DNA of 64,000 nt from Pantoea vagans (GTDB taxonomy: Bacteria; Pseudomonadota; Gammaproteobacteria; Enterobacterales; Enterobacteriaceae). The translations under genes and the position numbers were made by a program. The notes beneath the pieces are model-generated. The model was not told the DNA's origin. It worked only from the letters and a program-made list of their open reading frames with translations, and did not search any database. Below, piece by piece: positions 18,537-28,094 of the stretch; position 1 is the stretch's first letter; each line of letters starts with the position of its first letter. The stretch spans positions 1,736,001-1,800,000 of the forward strand of contig NZ_CP011427.1 of the NCBI RefSeq assembly GCF_001506165.1, in the 5' to 3' direction.

Positions 18537-18569
18537 AAAACGGGCGACCCAAGGGCCGCCCGTGTTTTC
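18537..18569. terminator. Terminator between ompW and the BON lipoprotein gene
   Basis: ACGGGCG ... CGCCCGT stem (about 18540-18563) with AAAA on the left and TTTT on the right, located between convergent genes. The stem is imperfect towards the loop. Confidence 0.75.
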
Positions 18570-18581
18570 ATCACTTAACGG

Positions 18582-18896
18582 TTACTTAATCTGCATATTG
18601 TTGACGACAGATTTCACCCCTTGCACGCTGCGGGTCACCGTCACTGCACGGTTCGCCATCTGCGGTGAGCTAACAAAACCACTCAACTGCACTTTGCCCT
18701 TAAAGGTTTCGACGTTGATCTCTGTCGATTTCAGGGAATCGTCATTCAGCAACTGGGCTTTGACTTTGGTGGTAATCACCGTGTCATCAATGTAACCCCC
18801 GGTCCCTTCCTGTGTAGCGGTTGGCGCACAAGCGCTGAGTGTCAGCGCCATAACTGCAGCCATCAAAAATCCTGCAACGACTTTGAAAAAATTCAT
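18582..18896 (-). CDS. BON-domain lipoprotein (OsmY/YraP-like)
   Basis: A 104-residue secreted lipoprotein. Signal peptide MNFFKVVAGFLMAAVMALTL leads into lipobox LSAC with the lipidated Cys at 23; the following Ala favours outer-membrane sorting. The rest is a single BON domain (about 35-104: DDTVITTKVKAQLLND, STEINVETFKGKVQLSGFV, VKSVVNNM), a phospholipid-binding fold found in OsmY and the envelope protein YraP. E. coli has yciG-yciF-yciE at this position between ompW and trpA. Its specific role is unknown. Confidence 0.85.
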   Translation of the reverse strand: MNFFKVVAGFLMAAVMALTLSACAPTATQEGTGGYIDDTVITTKVKAQLLNDDSLKSTEINVETFKGKVQLSGFVSSPQMANRAVTVTRSVQGVKSVVNNMQIK

Positions 18897-19028
18897 TGGT
18901 TATCTCCCTGTCTTAGATGGTGTTTCACCGCAACGAGACGGTGCAATTAATTGTGGTCTGACCTGGACGAATCAGCAAATCGCGGAGTGTGAAAAAGTTT
19001 AAAAAACGTAACGAAGGGGGAGTGTGGA

Positions 19029-19063
19029 GAAAGGCCTCATCTGCGAATGCTGATAAGGCCTAT
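19029..19063 (-). terminator. Terminator at the end of the trp operon
   Basis: Read from trpA, AGGCCTTATC and GATGAGGCCT (19052-19061 and 19032-19041 on the top strand) pair over 10 bp with one G-U, followed by TTTCTCC. The T-run is short, so efficiency is uncertain. Confidence 0.65.
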
Positions 19064-19068
19064 AAAGT

Positions 19069-19872
19069 TTAACGAGTGCCGGCTTTCAGGTTGCTGACAA
19101 AGGCTTTCAGTTCTGCAAGCAGCGTCGTAGGATCGTTCTGGTTGCGTTCGATGATTTTGACGATAGCAGAACCGGAAATCGCACCCGCTGCGCCTGCGGC
19201 AATCGCTTCTTTGACCTGGCTCGCTTCTGAGATACCAAAGCCCTGCAACGGCGGGGCTGCATGGTATTCGCTCAATTTCGCGATCAGGTGATGCAGTGGC
19301 TGGCTGGCGCGATTCTCAGCCCCTGTTACACCAGCACGTGACAGCAGGTAAGTGTAACCACGGCCGTGTGAGGCAATCTCACGCAGCAAGTCATCATCCG
19401 CGTTTGGCGGGCAGATGAAGATCGGTGCGACGTTATGACGCATCGCCGCCTGACGGAACGGGGCGGACTCCTCGATCGGCACATCGGCAACTAACACAGA
19501 ATCGACGCCCACTGCCTCACATTGCGCATAGAAGTTGTCGATGCCTTTGCTAAACACCAGGTTGGCATACATCAGCAAACCAATCGGTAGCTCAGGGTAT
19601 TTCTGGCGCACAGCGGCCAGAATTTCGAAGCATTGCGCGACGGTGGTGCCAGAGGCGAATGCACGTAAGGTCGCGCTTTGAATGGTAGGGCCGTCAGCCA
19701 ACGGGTCGGAGAACGGAATACCCAGTTCTAACGCATCTGCACCACCTTCAACGAGGGTATCAATAATTTTCAGCGACAATTCCGGAGAGGGATCACCGAT
19801 CGTGACGAAAGGTACAAATGCCCCTTCTTTTTTCGCCGACAGGCGTTGAAACAGCTGATTATAACGCTCCAT
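19069..19872 (-). CDS. trpA: Tryptophan synthase alpha chain
   Basis: Cleaves indole-3-glycerol phosphate to indole and glyceraldehyde-3-phosphate, passing indole to TrpB through a tunnel. This 267-residue TIM barrel has the catalytic Glu in [12 protein letters not shown] and Asp in DPLADGP, and the phosphate-binding [10 protein letters not shown] near the end. Last gene of the operon; its ATG overlaps the trpB stop as TGATG. Confidence 0.97.
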   Translation of the reverse strand: MERYNQLFQRLSAKKEGAFVPFVTIGDPSPELSLKIIDTLVEGGADALELGIPFSDPLADGPTIQSATLRAFASGTTVAQCFEILAAVRQKYPELPIGLLMYANLVFSKGIDNFYAQCEAVGVDSVLVADVPIEESAPFRQAAMRHNVAPIFICPPNADDDLLREIASHGRGYTYLLSRAGVTGAENRASQPLHHLIAKLSEYHAAPPLQGFGISEASQVKEAIAAGAAGAISGSAIVKIIERNQNDPTTLLAELKAFVSNLKAGTR

Positions 19873-21065
19873 CAGATCTCTCCCTTAGCTTTCAAAATAT
19901 CGTGAACGGTAAAGATGTCTTTGTCGCCGCGGCCAGACAAGTTAACCACCAGCAGCTGCTCTTTTTCTGGGTTTTCGCGGATCATTTTCAGGGCGTGTGC
20001 CAGTGCGTGTGAGGACTCCAGCGCGGGAATAATCCCTTCGGCGCGGCACAGTTCTTTAAAAGCAGACAGCGCTTCGTCATCGGTAATCGACACGTACTCA
20101 GCGCGACCAATGCTGTTCAGATGTGCGTGCTGCGGCCCAACTGAAGGGAAATCAAGACCAGCAGAAATCGAGTAAGACTCCTCAATCTGTCCCTCTTCCG
20201 TTTGCATCATCGGGGCTTTCATTCCGAAGTAGATGCCCACGCGACCGTGTTTCAATGGCGCACCGTGCTCACCGGTTTCGATACCGTGACCTGCCGGTTC
20301 AACGCCGATCAAGCCAACGCTGGTTTCATCGATAAAGTCGGCAAACATACCGATAGCATTTGAACCGCCGCCGACACAGGCCAGCACGGCGTCAGGTAAA
20401 CGTCCTTCGCGCTCAAGAATCTGTGCTTTGGTTTCCTCACCAATCATGCGTTGGAATTCACGTACGATGGTTGGGAAGGGGTGCGGACCTGCCGCCGTGC
20501 CAAGCATGTAGTGCGCCGTTTCATAACTGCCAGACCAGTCACGCAGTGCTTCGTTACAGGCATCTTTCAGCGTCGCGGAGCCGCTGTGTACCGGGATCAC
20601 TTCCGCACCCATCAGGCGCATACGGAACACATTCGGTGACTGGCGCTCAACGTCTTTTGCACCCATATAAATACGGCACTTCATGCCCAGCAGGGCGCAC
20701 GCCAGTGCAGAAGCGACACCGTGCTGGCCAGCGCCCGTCTCAGCAATGATCTCATTCTTGCCCATACGTTTAGCGAGCAGCGCCTGACCCAACACCTGGT
20801 TGGTCTTGTGCGCACCGCCGTGCAGTAAGTCTTCTCGCTTGAGGTAGAGGCGGGTTTTGGTGCCTTTGGTCAGGTTACTGCACAAGGTCAGTGCGGTCGG
20901 ACGACCGGCATAGTTTTTCAGCAGGTCGGTGAATTCCGCCTGGAACTCAGGATCGCGCTGGGCTTCCACAAATGCATTTTCTAACTGACGCAGAGCTGGC
21001 ATCAGAATTTGCGGAACATATTGACCGCCAAACTCGCCAAAATAGGGATTCAATAACGTGGTCAT
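19872..21065 (-). CDS. trpB: Tryptophan synthase beta chain
   Basis: PLP enzyme (397 residues) joining indole and serine to make tryptophan. The PLP lysine is in [15 protein letters not shown], and the phosphate-binding loop [10 protein letters not shown] and [13 protein letters not shown] are intact. I chose [18 protein letters not shown] at 21065, matching the family N-terminus and length of 397; a longer frame running into trpC is an artefact. The start lies 46 bp after the trpCF stop. Confidence 0.97.
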   Translation of the reverse strand: MTTLLNPYFGEFGGQYVPQILMPALRQLENAFVEAQRDPEFQAEFTDLLKNYAGRPTALTLCSNLTKGTKTRLYLKREDLLHGGAHKTNQVLGQALLAKRMGKNEIIAETGAGQHGVASALACALLGMKCRIYMGAKDVERQSPNVFRMRLMGAEVIPVHSGSATLKDACNEALRDWSGSYETAHYMLGTAAGPHPFPTIVREFQRMIGEETKAQILEREGRLPDAVLACVGGGSNAIGMFADFIDETSVGLIGVEPAGHGIETGEHGAPLKHGRVGIYFGMKAPMMQTEEGQIEESYSISAGLDFPSVGPQHAHLNSIGRAEYVSITDDEALSAFKELCRAEGIIPALESSHALAHALKMIRENPEKEQLLVVNLSGRGDKDIFTVHDILKAKGEI

Positions 21066-21111
21066 CTTTTCATCTTCCTTATTCGGTCCGCGCAAAGGCG
21101 GACTCGCGAAA

Positions 21112-22479
21112 TTAATAGGCGCGCAGCGTGCGGAATACCGCCGCGACTTTACTGGCATCTTTGATGCCTGGCGCGGATTCCACGCCGGAGTTGAAGTCCA
21201 GACCGGCGCAGCCGAGTTGTGCAGCTTCAACGCAGTTGTCGGCACTTAACCCACCTGCCAGCAGCACATTGCTCAGGTCTTCACCCTGCAGCAATGACCA
21301 GTCAAAACGCTGTCCTGTACCGCCTTGGCCATTATCAAACACGTAACGGTCAACGTGCGGCCAATCGCGTGCTGGAAGGCTGTTGCTGATGCTCAGCGCC
21401 TTCCAAATTTTCACCTCTTCAGGCAGTGCGCTGCGCAACTCTGCGACAAACGCTTGATCTTCATCACCGTGAAGTTGCACGGCAGCAAGATGCAGTGACG
21501 TCGCCTGAGAGACAATGTCACTGATGCTGTTATTGCGGAATACGCCAACGTACTTCAGGGGCGCAGCCGCAATCAGAGTTTGTGCTTGTGTGGTAGTGAC
21601 TTTGCGCGGCGAACCTTCAGCAAAGATCACGCCACCATAGATGGCACCGGCTTCGTGCGCACTGCGCGCATCTTCAGGGCGGGTCAGACCGCACACTTTG
21701 TTGTCACCCATCAGAACACGGCGTACGCCAGCGTTCAGATCGGCTTCTTCCATCAGTGCAGAACCAATCAAGAAGCCGTTGGCGAAGTGGCTCAGCTCAC
21801 GCACCTGGGCGTAGTTGTGAATACCGGACTCGCTGATCACCGTCACACCGTGGCCCAAGCGCGGTGCCAGTTGGCGGGTGCGATTCAGGTCGATAGACAA
21901 ATCACGCAGATCGCGGTTATTGATGCCCACCACTTTCGCTTCCAGCGCAATAGCGCGCTCCAGCTCTTCTTCATTACTCACTTCTGTCAGCACGCCCATC
22001 TTCAGGCTGTGGGCCACGGCCGCGAGTTGCTGATACTGCTCATCATCCAGCACCGACAGCATCAGTAGGATGGCGTCAGCCTGATAATGGCGAGCGAGGT
22101 AAATCTGGTAAGGATCGATGATAAAGTCTTTGCACAGCACCGGTTGCGTAATCGCCGCACTGACAATCGGCAGGAACTCAAAGTCGCCCTGGAAATATTT
22201 TTCATCCGTTAACACAGAAACGGCGGAGGCATAATGGCGATACACGCCGGCAATGGTTGCAGGATCAAAATCTTCGCGAATCAGACCCTTTGACGGAGAC
22301 GCCTTTTTGCATTCAAGGATGAATACTGTGCGTGTGCCACGCAAGGCATCGTAAAAGTGACGTCCCGCCGGCTGCAAGCTGCTCTGGAAGGTGGCCAGTG
22401 GCTGCTGCGCCTTACGTGCTTCTACCCAAACGGCTTTGTCCTGAACAATTTTCTCTAAAACAGTGCCCTTAATGCTCAT
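21112..22479 (-). CDS. trpCF: Indole-3-glycerol-phosphate synthase / phosphoribosylanthranilate isomerase (fused)
   Basis: A 455-residue bifunctional cytosolic enzyme. The N-terminal barrel (about 1-255; [42 protein letters not shown]) is indole-glycerol-phosphate synthase. The C-terminal barrel (about 256-455; [41 protein letters not shown]) is phosphoribosylanthranilate isomerase. The fusion is standard for enterobacteria (E. coli TrpC, 453). The start [12 protein letters not shown] lies one base beyond the trpD stop. Confidence 0.97.
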   Translation of the reverse strand: MSIKGTVLEKIVQDKAVWVEARKAQQPLATFQSSLQPAGRHFYDALRGTRTVFILECKKASPSKGLIREDFDPATIAGVYRHYASAVSVLTDEKYFQGDFEFLPIVSAAITQPVLCKDFIIDPYQIYLARHYQADAILLMLSVLDDEQYQQLAAVAHSLKMGVLTEVSNEEELERAIALEAKVVGINNRDLRDLSIDLNRTRQLAPRLGHGVTVISESGIHNYAQVRELSHFANGFLIGSALMEEADLNAGVRRVLMGDNKVCGLTRPEDARSAHEAGAIYGGVIFAEGSPRKVTTTQAQTLIAAAPLKYVGVFRNNSISDIVSQATSLHLAAVQLHGDEDQAFVAELRSALPEEVKIWKALSISNSLPARDWPHVDRYVFDNGQGGTGQRFDWSLLQGEDLSNVLLAGGLSADNCVEAAQLGCAGLDFNSGVESAPGIKDASKVAAVFRTLRAY

Positions 22480-22480
22480 C

Positions 22481-23479
22481 TCATCCTCTCGCTGCCAGAG
22501 CAACAACGCGTTCGTAAGCCTGTCCGCTGCGAATTGCAGTGATGGCACGCTGCGCATTGTCACGCAAATCTTCATTTCCGAATACTTTCAGCAACATTGC
22601 GACGTTGACCGCAACGGCCTGCTCATGTGCCGGCTGGCCTTTACCCTGGAGTAAACGCGCCAGAATGTCACGGTTTTCTTCCGGCGTGCCGCCTGCCAGC
22701 GCTTCTTTATCATGGAAGCTGAAACCAAAGTCTTCCGGCGTTAGCTGATAACCGGTAATTTCACCGTCGCGCAGCTCAGCAACCTGCGTTGGGCTGTGCA
22801 GCGCCACTTCGTCCATGCCGCCACCATGTACCACGGCAGCACGCTGATATCCCAACACCTTAAGGGTTTGTGCAATCGGTAACACCAGCTCCGGGCTGTA
22901 CACCCCAATCACCGCCAGTGGTGGGCGAGCGGGGTTGATCAGCGGCCCCAACACATTGAACAGTGTGCGGGTTTTCAACTGCTGGCGAACCGGCATCGCG
23001 TGGCGGAAACCGCTGTGATACTGCGGTGCAAACAGGAAGCAAACGTTAAGGTCGTCCAACGCCTTGCGTGCTTTCTCCGCGGGCATATCCAGGTCAATAC
23101 CGAACGCCGCCAGCAGGTCGGAAGATCCCGATTTGCTGGAAACGCTGCGGTTGCCATGCTTAGCGACTTTCAAACCGCAGGTGGCGGCGACAAAGGCACT
23201 GGCCGTTGAGATGTTAATGCTGTTGCTGCCGTCACCGCCGGTGCCGACGATATCTGCAAAGGTGTAGTCGGGACTAGGGAACGGCTTCGCGTCTTCTAAC
23301 AGTGCCGTGGCCGCACCGGCGATCTCTTCCGGGCGCTCGCCACGGACTTTCATGGCGATCAGCGCTGCGGCGAGTTGGGTCGGTTCAAGCTGGCCTTTAA
23401 TAATGGCGCTGAACAGCTGGTGGCTTTCAGCCTGGCTCAGAGTCTCTGCCTGATACAGTTTTTCCAGAATAGTTTGCAT
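22481..23479 (-). CDS. trpD: Anthranilate phosphoribosyltransferase (unfused TrpD)
   Basis: Transfers phosphoribose from PRPP to anthranilate. A 332-residue protein with the PRPP loops [20 protein letters not shown] and [17 protein letters not shown]. In E. coli this domain is fused behind the glutaminase; here it is a separate gene starting 13 bases after trpG. Two adjacent ATGs exist (23482 and 23479); the second is six bases from GGGAG and is preferred. Confidence 0.95.
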   Translation of the reverse strand: MQTILEKLYQAETLSQAESHQLFSAIIKGQLEPTQLAAALIAMKVRGERPEEIAGAATALLEDAKPFPSPDYTFADIVGTGGDGSNSINISTASAFVAATCGLKVAKHGNRSVSSKSGSSDLLAAFGIDLDMPAEKARKALDDLNVCFLFAPQYHSGFRHAMPVRQQLKTRTLFNVLGPLINPARPPLAVIGVYSPELVLPIAQTLKVLGYQRAAVVHGGGMDEVALHSPTQVAELRDGEITGYQLTPEDFGFSFHDKEALAGGTPEENRDILARLLQGKGQPAHEQAVAVNVAMLLKVFGNEDLRDNAQRAITAIRSGQAYERVVALAARG

Positions 23480-23492
23480 CATAATCTCCCTA

Positions 23493-24074
23493 TTATTTCG
23501 CCAGCGCCCAGGCCAGCGTTTGCTCTAACAGACGCGCACCCTGGGTGGTGAGGATGGATTCGGGGTGGAACTGGAAGCCACATACACGGTCAGCATCGTG
23601 GCGCACGGCCATCACCATGCCGTTGTAGCTGGCGTTCACGGTTAATTCGGCAGGGGTGTTGCTGCCCACCAGCGAGTGGTAACGCGCAACAGGCAACGGA
23701 TTGCTCAGGCCGGTGAACATCGCTTCACCATCATGATTAATCGAAGAGGCTTTACCGTGCAGGATCTCGCCTGCCTGGCCAACATGGCCGCCGTAAGCTT
23801 CGACAATCGCCTGATGGCCGAGGCAAATACCGATGATCGGCAGACGTCCACGCAGCGCTTGTAACAGCGCCGGCATGCAACCGGCATCCTTCGGTGCACC
23901 CGGGCCCGGCGACAGCATCAACACCGGATTCTCCATCTGCTGCAGGCGCTCAATCAGCACTTCAGCCGGTACGTTATTACGGTAGATCACCACGTTGTGG
24001 CCAAAGGTGCGCAGCTGATCAACGAGGTTGTAAGTAAAGGAGTCGATATTATCGAGCAGCAGGATGTCGGCCAT
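23493..24074 (-). CDS. trpG: Anthranilate synthase glutaminase subunit (unfused TrpG)
   Basis: A 193-residue class I glutamine amidotransferase that feeds ammonia to TrpE. The catalytic Cys sits in [15 protein letters not shown] and the His-Glu pair in FQFHPESIL; the oxyanion region [12 protein letters not shown] is intact. It begins [17 protein letters not shown], its ATG overlapping the trpE stop as TGATG, so TrpE and TrpG are probably made in equal amounts. Confidence 0.97.
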   Translation of the reverse strand: MADILLLDNIDSFTYNLVDQLRTFGHNVVIYRNNVPAEVLIERLQQMENPVLMLSPGPGAPKDAGCMPALLQALRGRLPIIGICLGHQAIVEAYGGHVGQAGEILHGKASSINHDGEAMFTGLSNPLPVARYHSLVGSNTPAELTVNASYNGMVMAVRHDADRVCGFQFHPESILTTQGARLLEQTLAWALAK

Positions 24075-25636
24075 CAGAAAATCTCCTTGCAATGATGGGC
24101 AGTGGCGATGGCACGCAATACCGCGCGCGCTTTATTGCGGCTTTCATCCGCTTCGGCTTGAGGTTGTGAGTCCAGCACCACGCCGGCACCGGCCTGCACG
24201 GTTGCTACACCGTCTTCCACCCACGCGGAGCGAATCACGATGCAGGTGTCGAGGTCGCCGTGTGCCGTGAAGTAACCCACTGCACCGCCGTAGCTGCCGC
24301 GACGCGTGCCTTCTTTCTCAGCGATCAATTGCATGGCGCGTACCTTAGGTGCACCGCTCAATGTGCCCATATTCATGCAGGCGCGGTAGGCGTGCAGGAC
24401 ATCAAGGTCGTTACGCAGCGAGCCGACGACACGAGAGACCAGATGCATCACAAACGAGTAGCGGTCTACTTTCGTCAGGTCGGCGACATAGCGGCTGCCA
24501 GGTACACAGATGCGCGCCAGATCGTTACGGGCAAGGTCCACCAGCATCAGGTGTTCGGCCAGCTCTTTGTGGTCGGTGCGCATTTCCAGCTCGATACGGC
24601 TGTCGAGGTCACGATCCAGCGAGCCATCAGCATGACGTCCGCGTGGACGTGTGCCCGCAATCGGGTAGATCTCAATCTGACGCGAGGTGGCGTCATATTT
24701 CAGTGAGCTTTCGGGTGAAGCACCAAACAGCGCGAAATCCTGGTCCTGCATAAAGAACATGTATGGGCTGGGGTTGCTGTGCTTCAGCGTGTCATAAGCC
24801 GCCAGCGGTGAAGGGCACGGCAGTGAGAAGCGACGCGAAGGCACCACCTGGAAAATTTCACCGATGCGAATCGCTTCCTGCATCTCACGCACAACGCTGC
24901 AATACTCTTCGTCGCTTTGGTTCGTGCTCAGCGTCATGTGCTCAACGCGCTGCACCGGCAACGCGGTGGCAGGTTGCGCCATTTGACCACGCAGCTGCTC
25001 GATGCGGCTTTGCAGACGCTGGAATTCACTGGTTGAAGGGCTAAACAGGCTTGCCTGCAAGCGGGCGCTGCGCGTCTGGTGGTCAATCACCAGTAAAGTT
25101 TCGGCCAGATAGAAGCAGTAGTCTGGGCAGCTCTGTTCATTACGTAATGCAGGCAGGTCTTCGAAGCCCGCGACCAGGTCGTAAGCGAACAGACCACCCA
25201 GGAACATCGCTTCGCGTTCTTCAGCCGGGCTATTTACCAGCTGCGGAATCAGGCGGAGTGCATCAAACACTGACAACGCTTTCAGGCGCGAATCTTCATC
25301 ATGCAAACCCTGCGGTTGCGGGAAGTGCAGCTCGCGTCCATCTGGGCGCGCTTCAATTCGCACGTCGGCTGGCAGTGCTTCATCCAGCAGCGGCAGGATA
25401 GCGCGACCGTTTTCGGACAGGGCCTGCAGCGTGACGACATTGCCCATTGCACTGATGCGCAGGGCACTGTCGACAATCAGCAAGCTTTTCAGATTCTGTT
25501 TGCTGTCGATATCGGCGGATTCGAGCAGCAACGTTGCTGGACGTGCGCCGCAAATTTGATGGAACACTGCGGCCGGATCTTCGCGGTAGGGCGCGGTACC
25601 GGTAATCAACTTCACTGTAGGTTTCGCATTAGCCAT
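24074..25636 (-). CDS. trpE: Anthranilate synthase component I
   Basis: Converts chorismate and ammonia to anthranilate, the first committed step to tryptophan (520 residues, as in E. coli). The Trp feedback site motif [10 protein letters not shown] is present near the N-terminus, and the catalytic chorismate-binding domain carries [20 protein letters not shown] and [12 protein letters not shown]. First structural gene after the attenuator. Confidence 0.98.
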   Translation of the reverse strand: MANAKPTVKLITGTAPYREDPAAVFHQICGARPATLLLESADIDSKQNLKSLLIVDSALRISAMGNVVTLQALSENGRAILPLLDEALPADVRIEARPDGRELHFPQPQGLHDEDSRLKALSVFDALRLIPQLVNSPAEEREAMFLGGLFAYDLVAGFEDLPALRNEQSCPDYCFYLAETLLVIDHQTRSARLQASLFSPSTSEFQRLQSRIEQLRGQMAQPATALPVQRVEHMTLSTNQSDEEYCSVVREMQEAIRIGEIFQVVPSRRFSLPCPSPLAAYDTLKHSNPSPYMFFMQDQDFALFGASPESSLKYDATSRQIEIYPIAGTRPRGRHADGSLDRDLDSRIELEMRTDHKELAEHLMLVDLARNDLARICVPGSRYVADLTKVDRYSFVMHLVSRVVGSLRNDLDVLHAYRACMNMGTLSGAPKVRAMQLIAEKEGTRRGSYGGAVGYFTAHGDLDTCIVIRSAWVEDGVATVQAGAGVVLDSQPQAEADESRNKARAVLRAIATAHHCKEIF

Positions 25637-25660
25637 TATTGGATTCTCTGAATTTCGCTC

Positions 25661-25688
25661 AAAAAAAAGCCCGCTCGGTGGCGGGCTC
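25661..25688 (-). terminator. trp attenuator (3:4 terminator)
   Basis: GCCCGC and GCGGGC (25669-25674, 25681-25686) form a hairpin followed, on the trp strand, by eight U residues. It lies between trpL and trpE at the classical attenuator position. Confidence 0.9.
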
Positions 25689-25705
25689 AGGTATCTGCAC
25701 AGCGG

Positions 25706-25789
25706 TTACGCAAATTGTGCACGACGACGTCGCCCGTTCAAGGGATCATCGCGCCACCAACCTTTTGCATGCGTACCGAAAAATGCCAT
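25706..25789 (-). CDS. trpL: trp operon leader peptide
   Basis: A 27-codon ORF beginning MAFFGTHAKGWWRDD, with two adjacent Trp codons at positions 11-12, followed by the attenuator. Ribosome stalling at these codons when charged tRNA-Trp is scarce would favour the antiterminator and let transcription reach trpE. It is longer than the 14-residue E. coli leader, with an arginine-rich tail NGRRRRAQFA. Confidence 0.93.
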   Translation of the reverse strand: MAFFGTHAKGWWRDDPLNGRRRRAQFA

Positions 25790-25818
25790 GATTAAATACC
25801 CGTTACGTGTGAACTTGT

Positions 25819-25852
25819 GTACTAGTTAACTGGTTCAGGCGAAAAATGTCAA
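25819..25852 (-). promoter_or_regulatory. trp promoter and TrpR operator
   Basis: On the trp strand, TTGACA (25847-25852) and TTAACT (25824-25829) are 17 bp apart. The -10 sits inside GAACCAGTTAACTAGTAC (25819-25836), a near-palindrome around GTTAAC that matches the E. coli trp operator closely. TrpR-tryptophan bound here would block RNA polymerase. Confidence 0.9.
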
Positions 25853-25919
25853 TACCCTTTTTCAGTCACGGTCAAAATCGTTATCATGCCCGCCGGTTTA
25901 TGCAGTTGCTGGAGTGACC

Positions 25920-26804
25920 TTGTCGGATATCGCCCGTTTTCCTCTATATGATTTACACAGCCATACACAAGCATCTGATGGTTTACTGACACCCACTGCA
26001 CTGGTGCAGCGTGCCGTTGAGATGAAGGTTGGTGTGCTCGCGATTACCGATCACGACACGGTTGCCGGTGTGGCGGAAGCACAAGACGCCGTGCTGCAAC
26101 ACGATCTGCCCATTCGTGTCCTGGCGGGGTTAGAAGCATCGACGCTGTGGGAGAACCACGAAATTCATATTGTGGGTTTGAACATCGATTGCCAGCACCC
26201 GGTACTCAGCGAATTTCTTGCCCAGCAGCATCAATGCCGTGTTGATCGCGCGCTACAGATTGCTGAGCGACTGGAGCGGGCGCGCATCCCTGATGCGCTG
26301 GCCGGCGCACAGCGTCTGGCACAGGGCGGGGTAATTACCCGAGGCCATTTTGCGCGTTACCTGGTTGAGATCGGCAAAGCGAACAATATGGCGCAGGTGT
26401 TTAAGAGTTATCTTGCGCGTGGGAAAACCGGCTACGTGCCACCGCAATGGTGTACAATTAAACAAGCTATTGATGCCATTCATCATTCTGGCGGCGTTGC
26501 CGTACTCGCACATCCAGGTCGTTATGGCTTGTCTGCCAAATGGCTAAAAAGGCTGATTGCCCATTTCGCAGAAGCGGGTGGGGATGCAATGGAAGTCGCG
26601 CAGTGTCAGCAGGCACCCAACGAACGCACCCAGCTTGCGACATATGCGCGCGATAATAAGCTGGCGGCATCGCAGGGGTCAGATTTTCACTTACCTTGTC
26701 CGTGGATAGAACTGGGGCGCAAATTGTGGTTGCCGGGTGGTGTTGAACCCATTTGGGAACGCTTTCCTGAGCTGGCGCCCGCAGTGGCTGTTGCTGACAG
26801 GTGA
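25920..26804 (+). CDS. rnm: RNase AM (PHP-domain phosphoesterase YciV)
   Basis: PHP-superfamily metal-dependent 5'-3' exonuclease (294 residues); E. coli RNase AM trims 5' ends of rRNAs and also hydrolyses 3',5'-nucleotide bisphosphates. Metal-ligand motifs are visible: YDLHSHTQASDG, ITDHDT, HEIHIVG, LAHPGRY and GSDFHLP. I chose TTG at 25920 because GGAG is spaced five bases from it and the N-terminus then aligns with the 293-residue E. coli protein; a GTG two codons upstream is also open. Divergent from trp and 12 bp before yciO. Confidence 0.94.
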   Translation: MSDIARFPLYDLHSHTQASDGLLTPTALVQRAVEMKVGVLAITDHDTVAGVAEAQDAVLQHDLPIRVLAGLEASTLWENHEIHIVGLNIDCQHPVLSEFLAQQHQCRVDRALQIAERLERARIPDALAGAQRLAQGGVITRGHFARYLVEIGKANNMAQVFKSYLARGKTGYVPPQWCTIKQAIDAIHHSGGVAVLAHPGRYGLSAKWLKRLIAHFAEAGGDAMEVAQCQQAPNERTQLATYARDNKLAASQGSDFHLPCPWIELGRKLWLPGGVEPIWERFPELAPAVAVADR

Positions 26805-26816
26805 TATGAGGTTTTT

Positions 26817-27437
26817 ATGAGTCAACTTTTTCACATTCATCCCGACAATCCGCAGCCACGCTTGATTAATCAGGCGGTTGATTATCTGAATAAAGGGTCC
26901 GTTATCGTCTATCCCACTGATTCGGGTTACGCGTTAGGTTGCCGACTGGAAGAGAAGAATGCCATGGAGCGTATCTGCCGCATTCGTCAGTTGGACGGTA
27001 ATCACAACTTTACTTTGATGTGTCGTGATCTGTCTGAGTTGTCGACCTATTCGCAGGTGGATAACACCGCGTTTCGTATTCTGAAAAACAATACGCCAGG
27101 TAACTACACCTTCATTCTCAAAGCGACCAAAGAAGTGCCACGCCGTTTGATGAATGATAAACGCAAAACCATCGGTCTTCGCGTGCCGTCCAATCCAGTA
27201 GCATTGGCGCTGCTGGAGCGTCTGAATGAGCCGATGATGTCGACTTCACTGATGTTGCCAGGCAATGACTTTACAGAATCCGACCCCGAAGAGATTCAGT
27301 ACAGCATCGGTAAGCTGGTGGATCTGATTATTGATGGCGGCACCCTTGGGCAACAGCCAACCACCGTTATCGATCTCACCAGCGATTCACCGATCGTGGT
27401 GCGTGAAGGGGTAGGCGATACGCGTCCGTTCCTTTAA
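26817..27437 (+). CDS. yciO: YciO, Sua5/YrdC/YwlC family protein
   Basis: A 206-residue cytosolic protein with the YrdC-like fold that in TsaC/Sua5 makes threonylcarbamoyl-adenylate; YciO itself is not a confirmed tRNA-modification enzyme. Family marks are KGSVIVYPTDSGYALGC, RICRIRQLDGNHNFTLMC and TIGLRVPSNPVALALL. It follows rnm after 12 bp, so the two form an operon as in E. coli. Confidence 0.95.
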   Translation: MSQLFHIHPDNPQPRLINQAVDYLNKGSVIVYPTDSGYALGCRLEEKNAMERICRIRQLDGNHNFTLMCRDLSELSTYSQVDNTAFRILKNNTPGNYTFILKATKEVPRRLMNDKRKTIGLRVPSNPVALALLERLNEPMMSTSLMLPGNDFTESDPEEIQYSIGKLVDLIIDGGTLGQQPTTVIDLTSDSPIVVREGVGDTRPFL

Positions 27438-28094
27438 TCACGCGTGGTCAGGCGTCGATAAGGTCGTCTGGCCAATATTTTGTTCCAGCCAATGTTTGAA
27501 ATCGCCGTACGGAATATACAGTGAGACATCTTTCAGGATGACTTGCTTACTACGCACATTGGATATTTCATGGCTATAACCCACAATCACACCACCAATA
27601 GTCTGGTCAGCATTATATACTGCGCCGCCTGACATTCCCTGCACAACTCCAGCATTTGATGCCATTGCCATGCACGGTTTTTTATTCCATTTATTGGTAA
27701 TCGCGGTGCGCGCTAAATTAACGCCGCTCGATTCCACTGGCATGGCAGAAATAAAGCTGTAACCGTACATCTTAATGGGCTCGCCCACTTTACTGGTGCG
27801 GAATTTGGCCAGCGTTTCAGGGCTATTTTTATGGTAGATAATGGCAACATCACAATAGGGGTGATAAGCCTTCACACGCTGGACAGCCGTGGTTGCCACG
27901 TGTGCAGCCGTCAGACTGTATTCTGGTGTCAGTGGAATGGTGGTGCCGAGGATACCCAAACCCAGTACCGTCGGGATGCCTGTCACGCTCATATCAACGT
28001 GTTCAAGCGCCGCACGACTGTACTCAGTGTGGCCCACGGAACAACCGCTCAGTGCCAGCGCGGCGAGCGCAGGCCAAAGCAGGGAGGTTCTCAT
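27438..28094 (-). CDS. Trypsin-like serine protease lipoprotein
   Basis: A 218-residue putative envelope protease. The signal peptide runs into lipobox LSGC (Cys18), and Ser19 favours outer-membrane sorting. A chymotrypsin-fold triad is readable: His65 in LTAAHVATT, Asp82 in YCDVAIIY and Ser155 in VQGMSGGAVYN. Together with the GYS and IPYGDF strands it looks like a full catalytic domain without PDZ. It replaces E. coli yciQ between yciO and rluB and is transcribed opposite to its neighbours, ending directly against the yciO stop. Substrate unknown; I do not recognise a named orthologue. Confidence 0.8.
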   Translation of the reverse strand: MRTSLLWPALAALALSGCSVGHTEYSRAALEHVDMSVTGIPTVLGLGILGTTIPLTPEYSLTAAHVATTAVQRVKAYHPYCDVAIIYHKNSPETLAKFRTSKVGEPIKMYGYSFISAMPVESSGVNLARTAITNKWNKKPCMAMASNAGVVQGMSGGAVYNADQTIGGVIVGYSHEISNVRSKQVILKDVSLYIPYGDFKHWLEQNIGQTTLSTPDHA

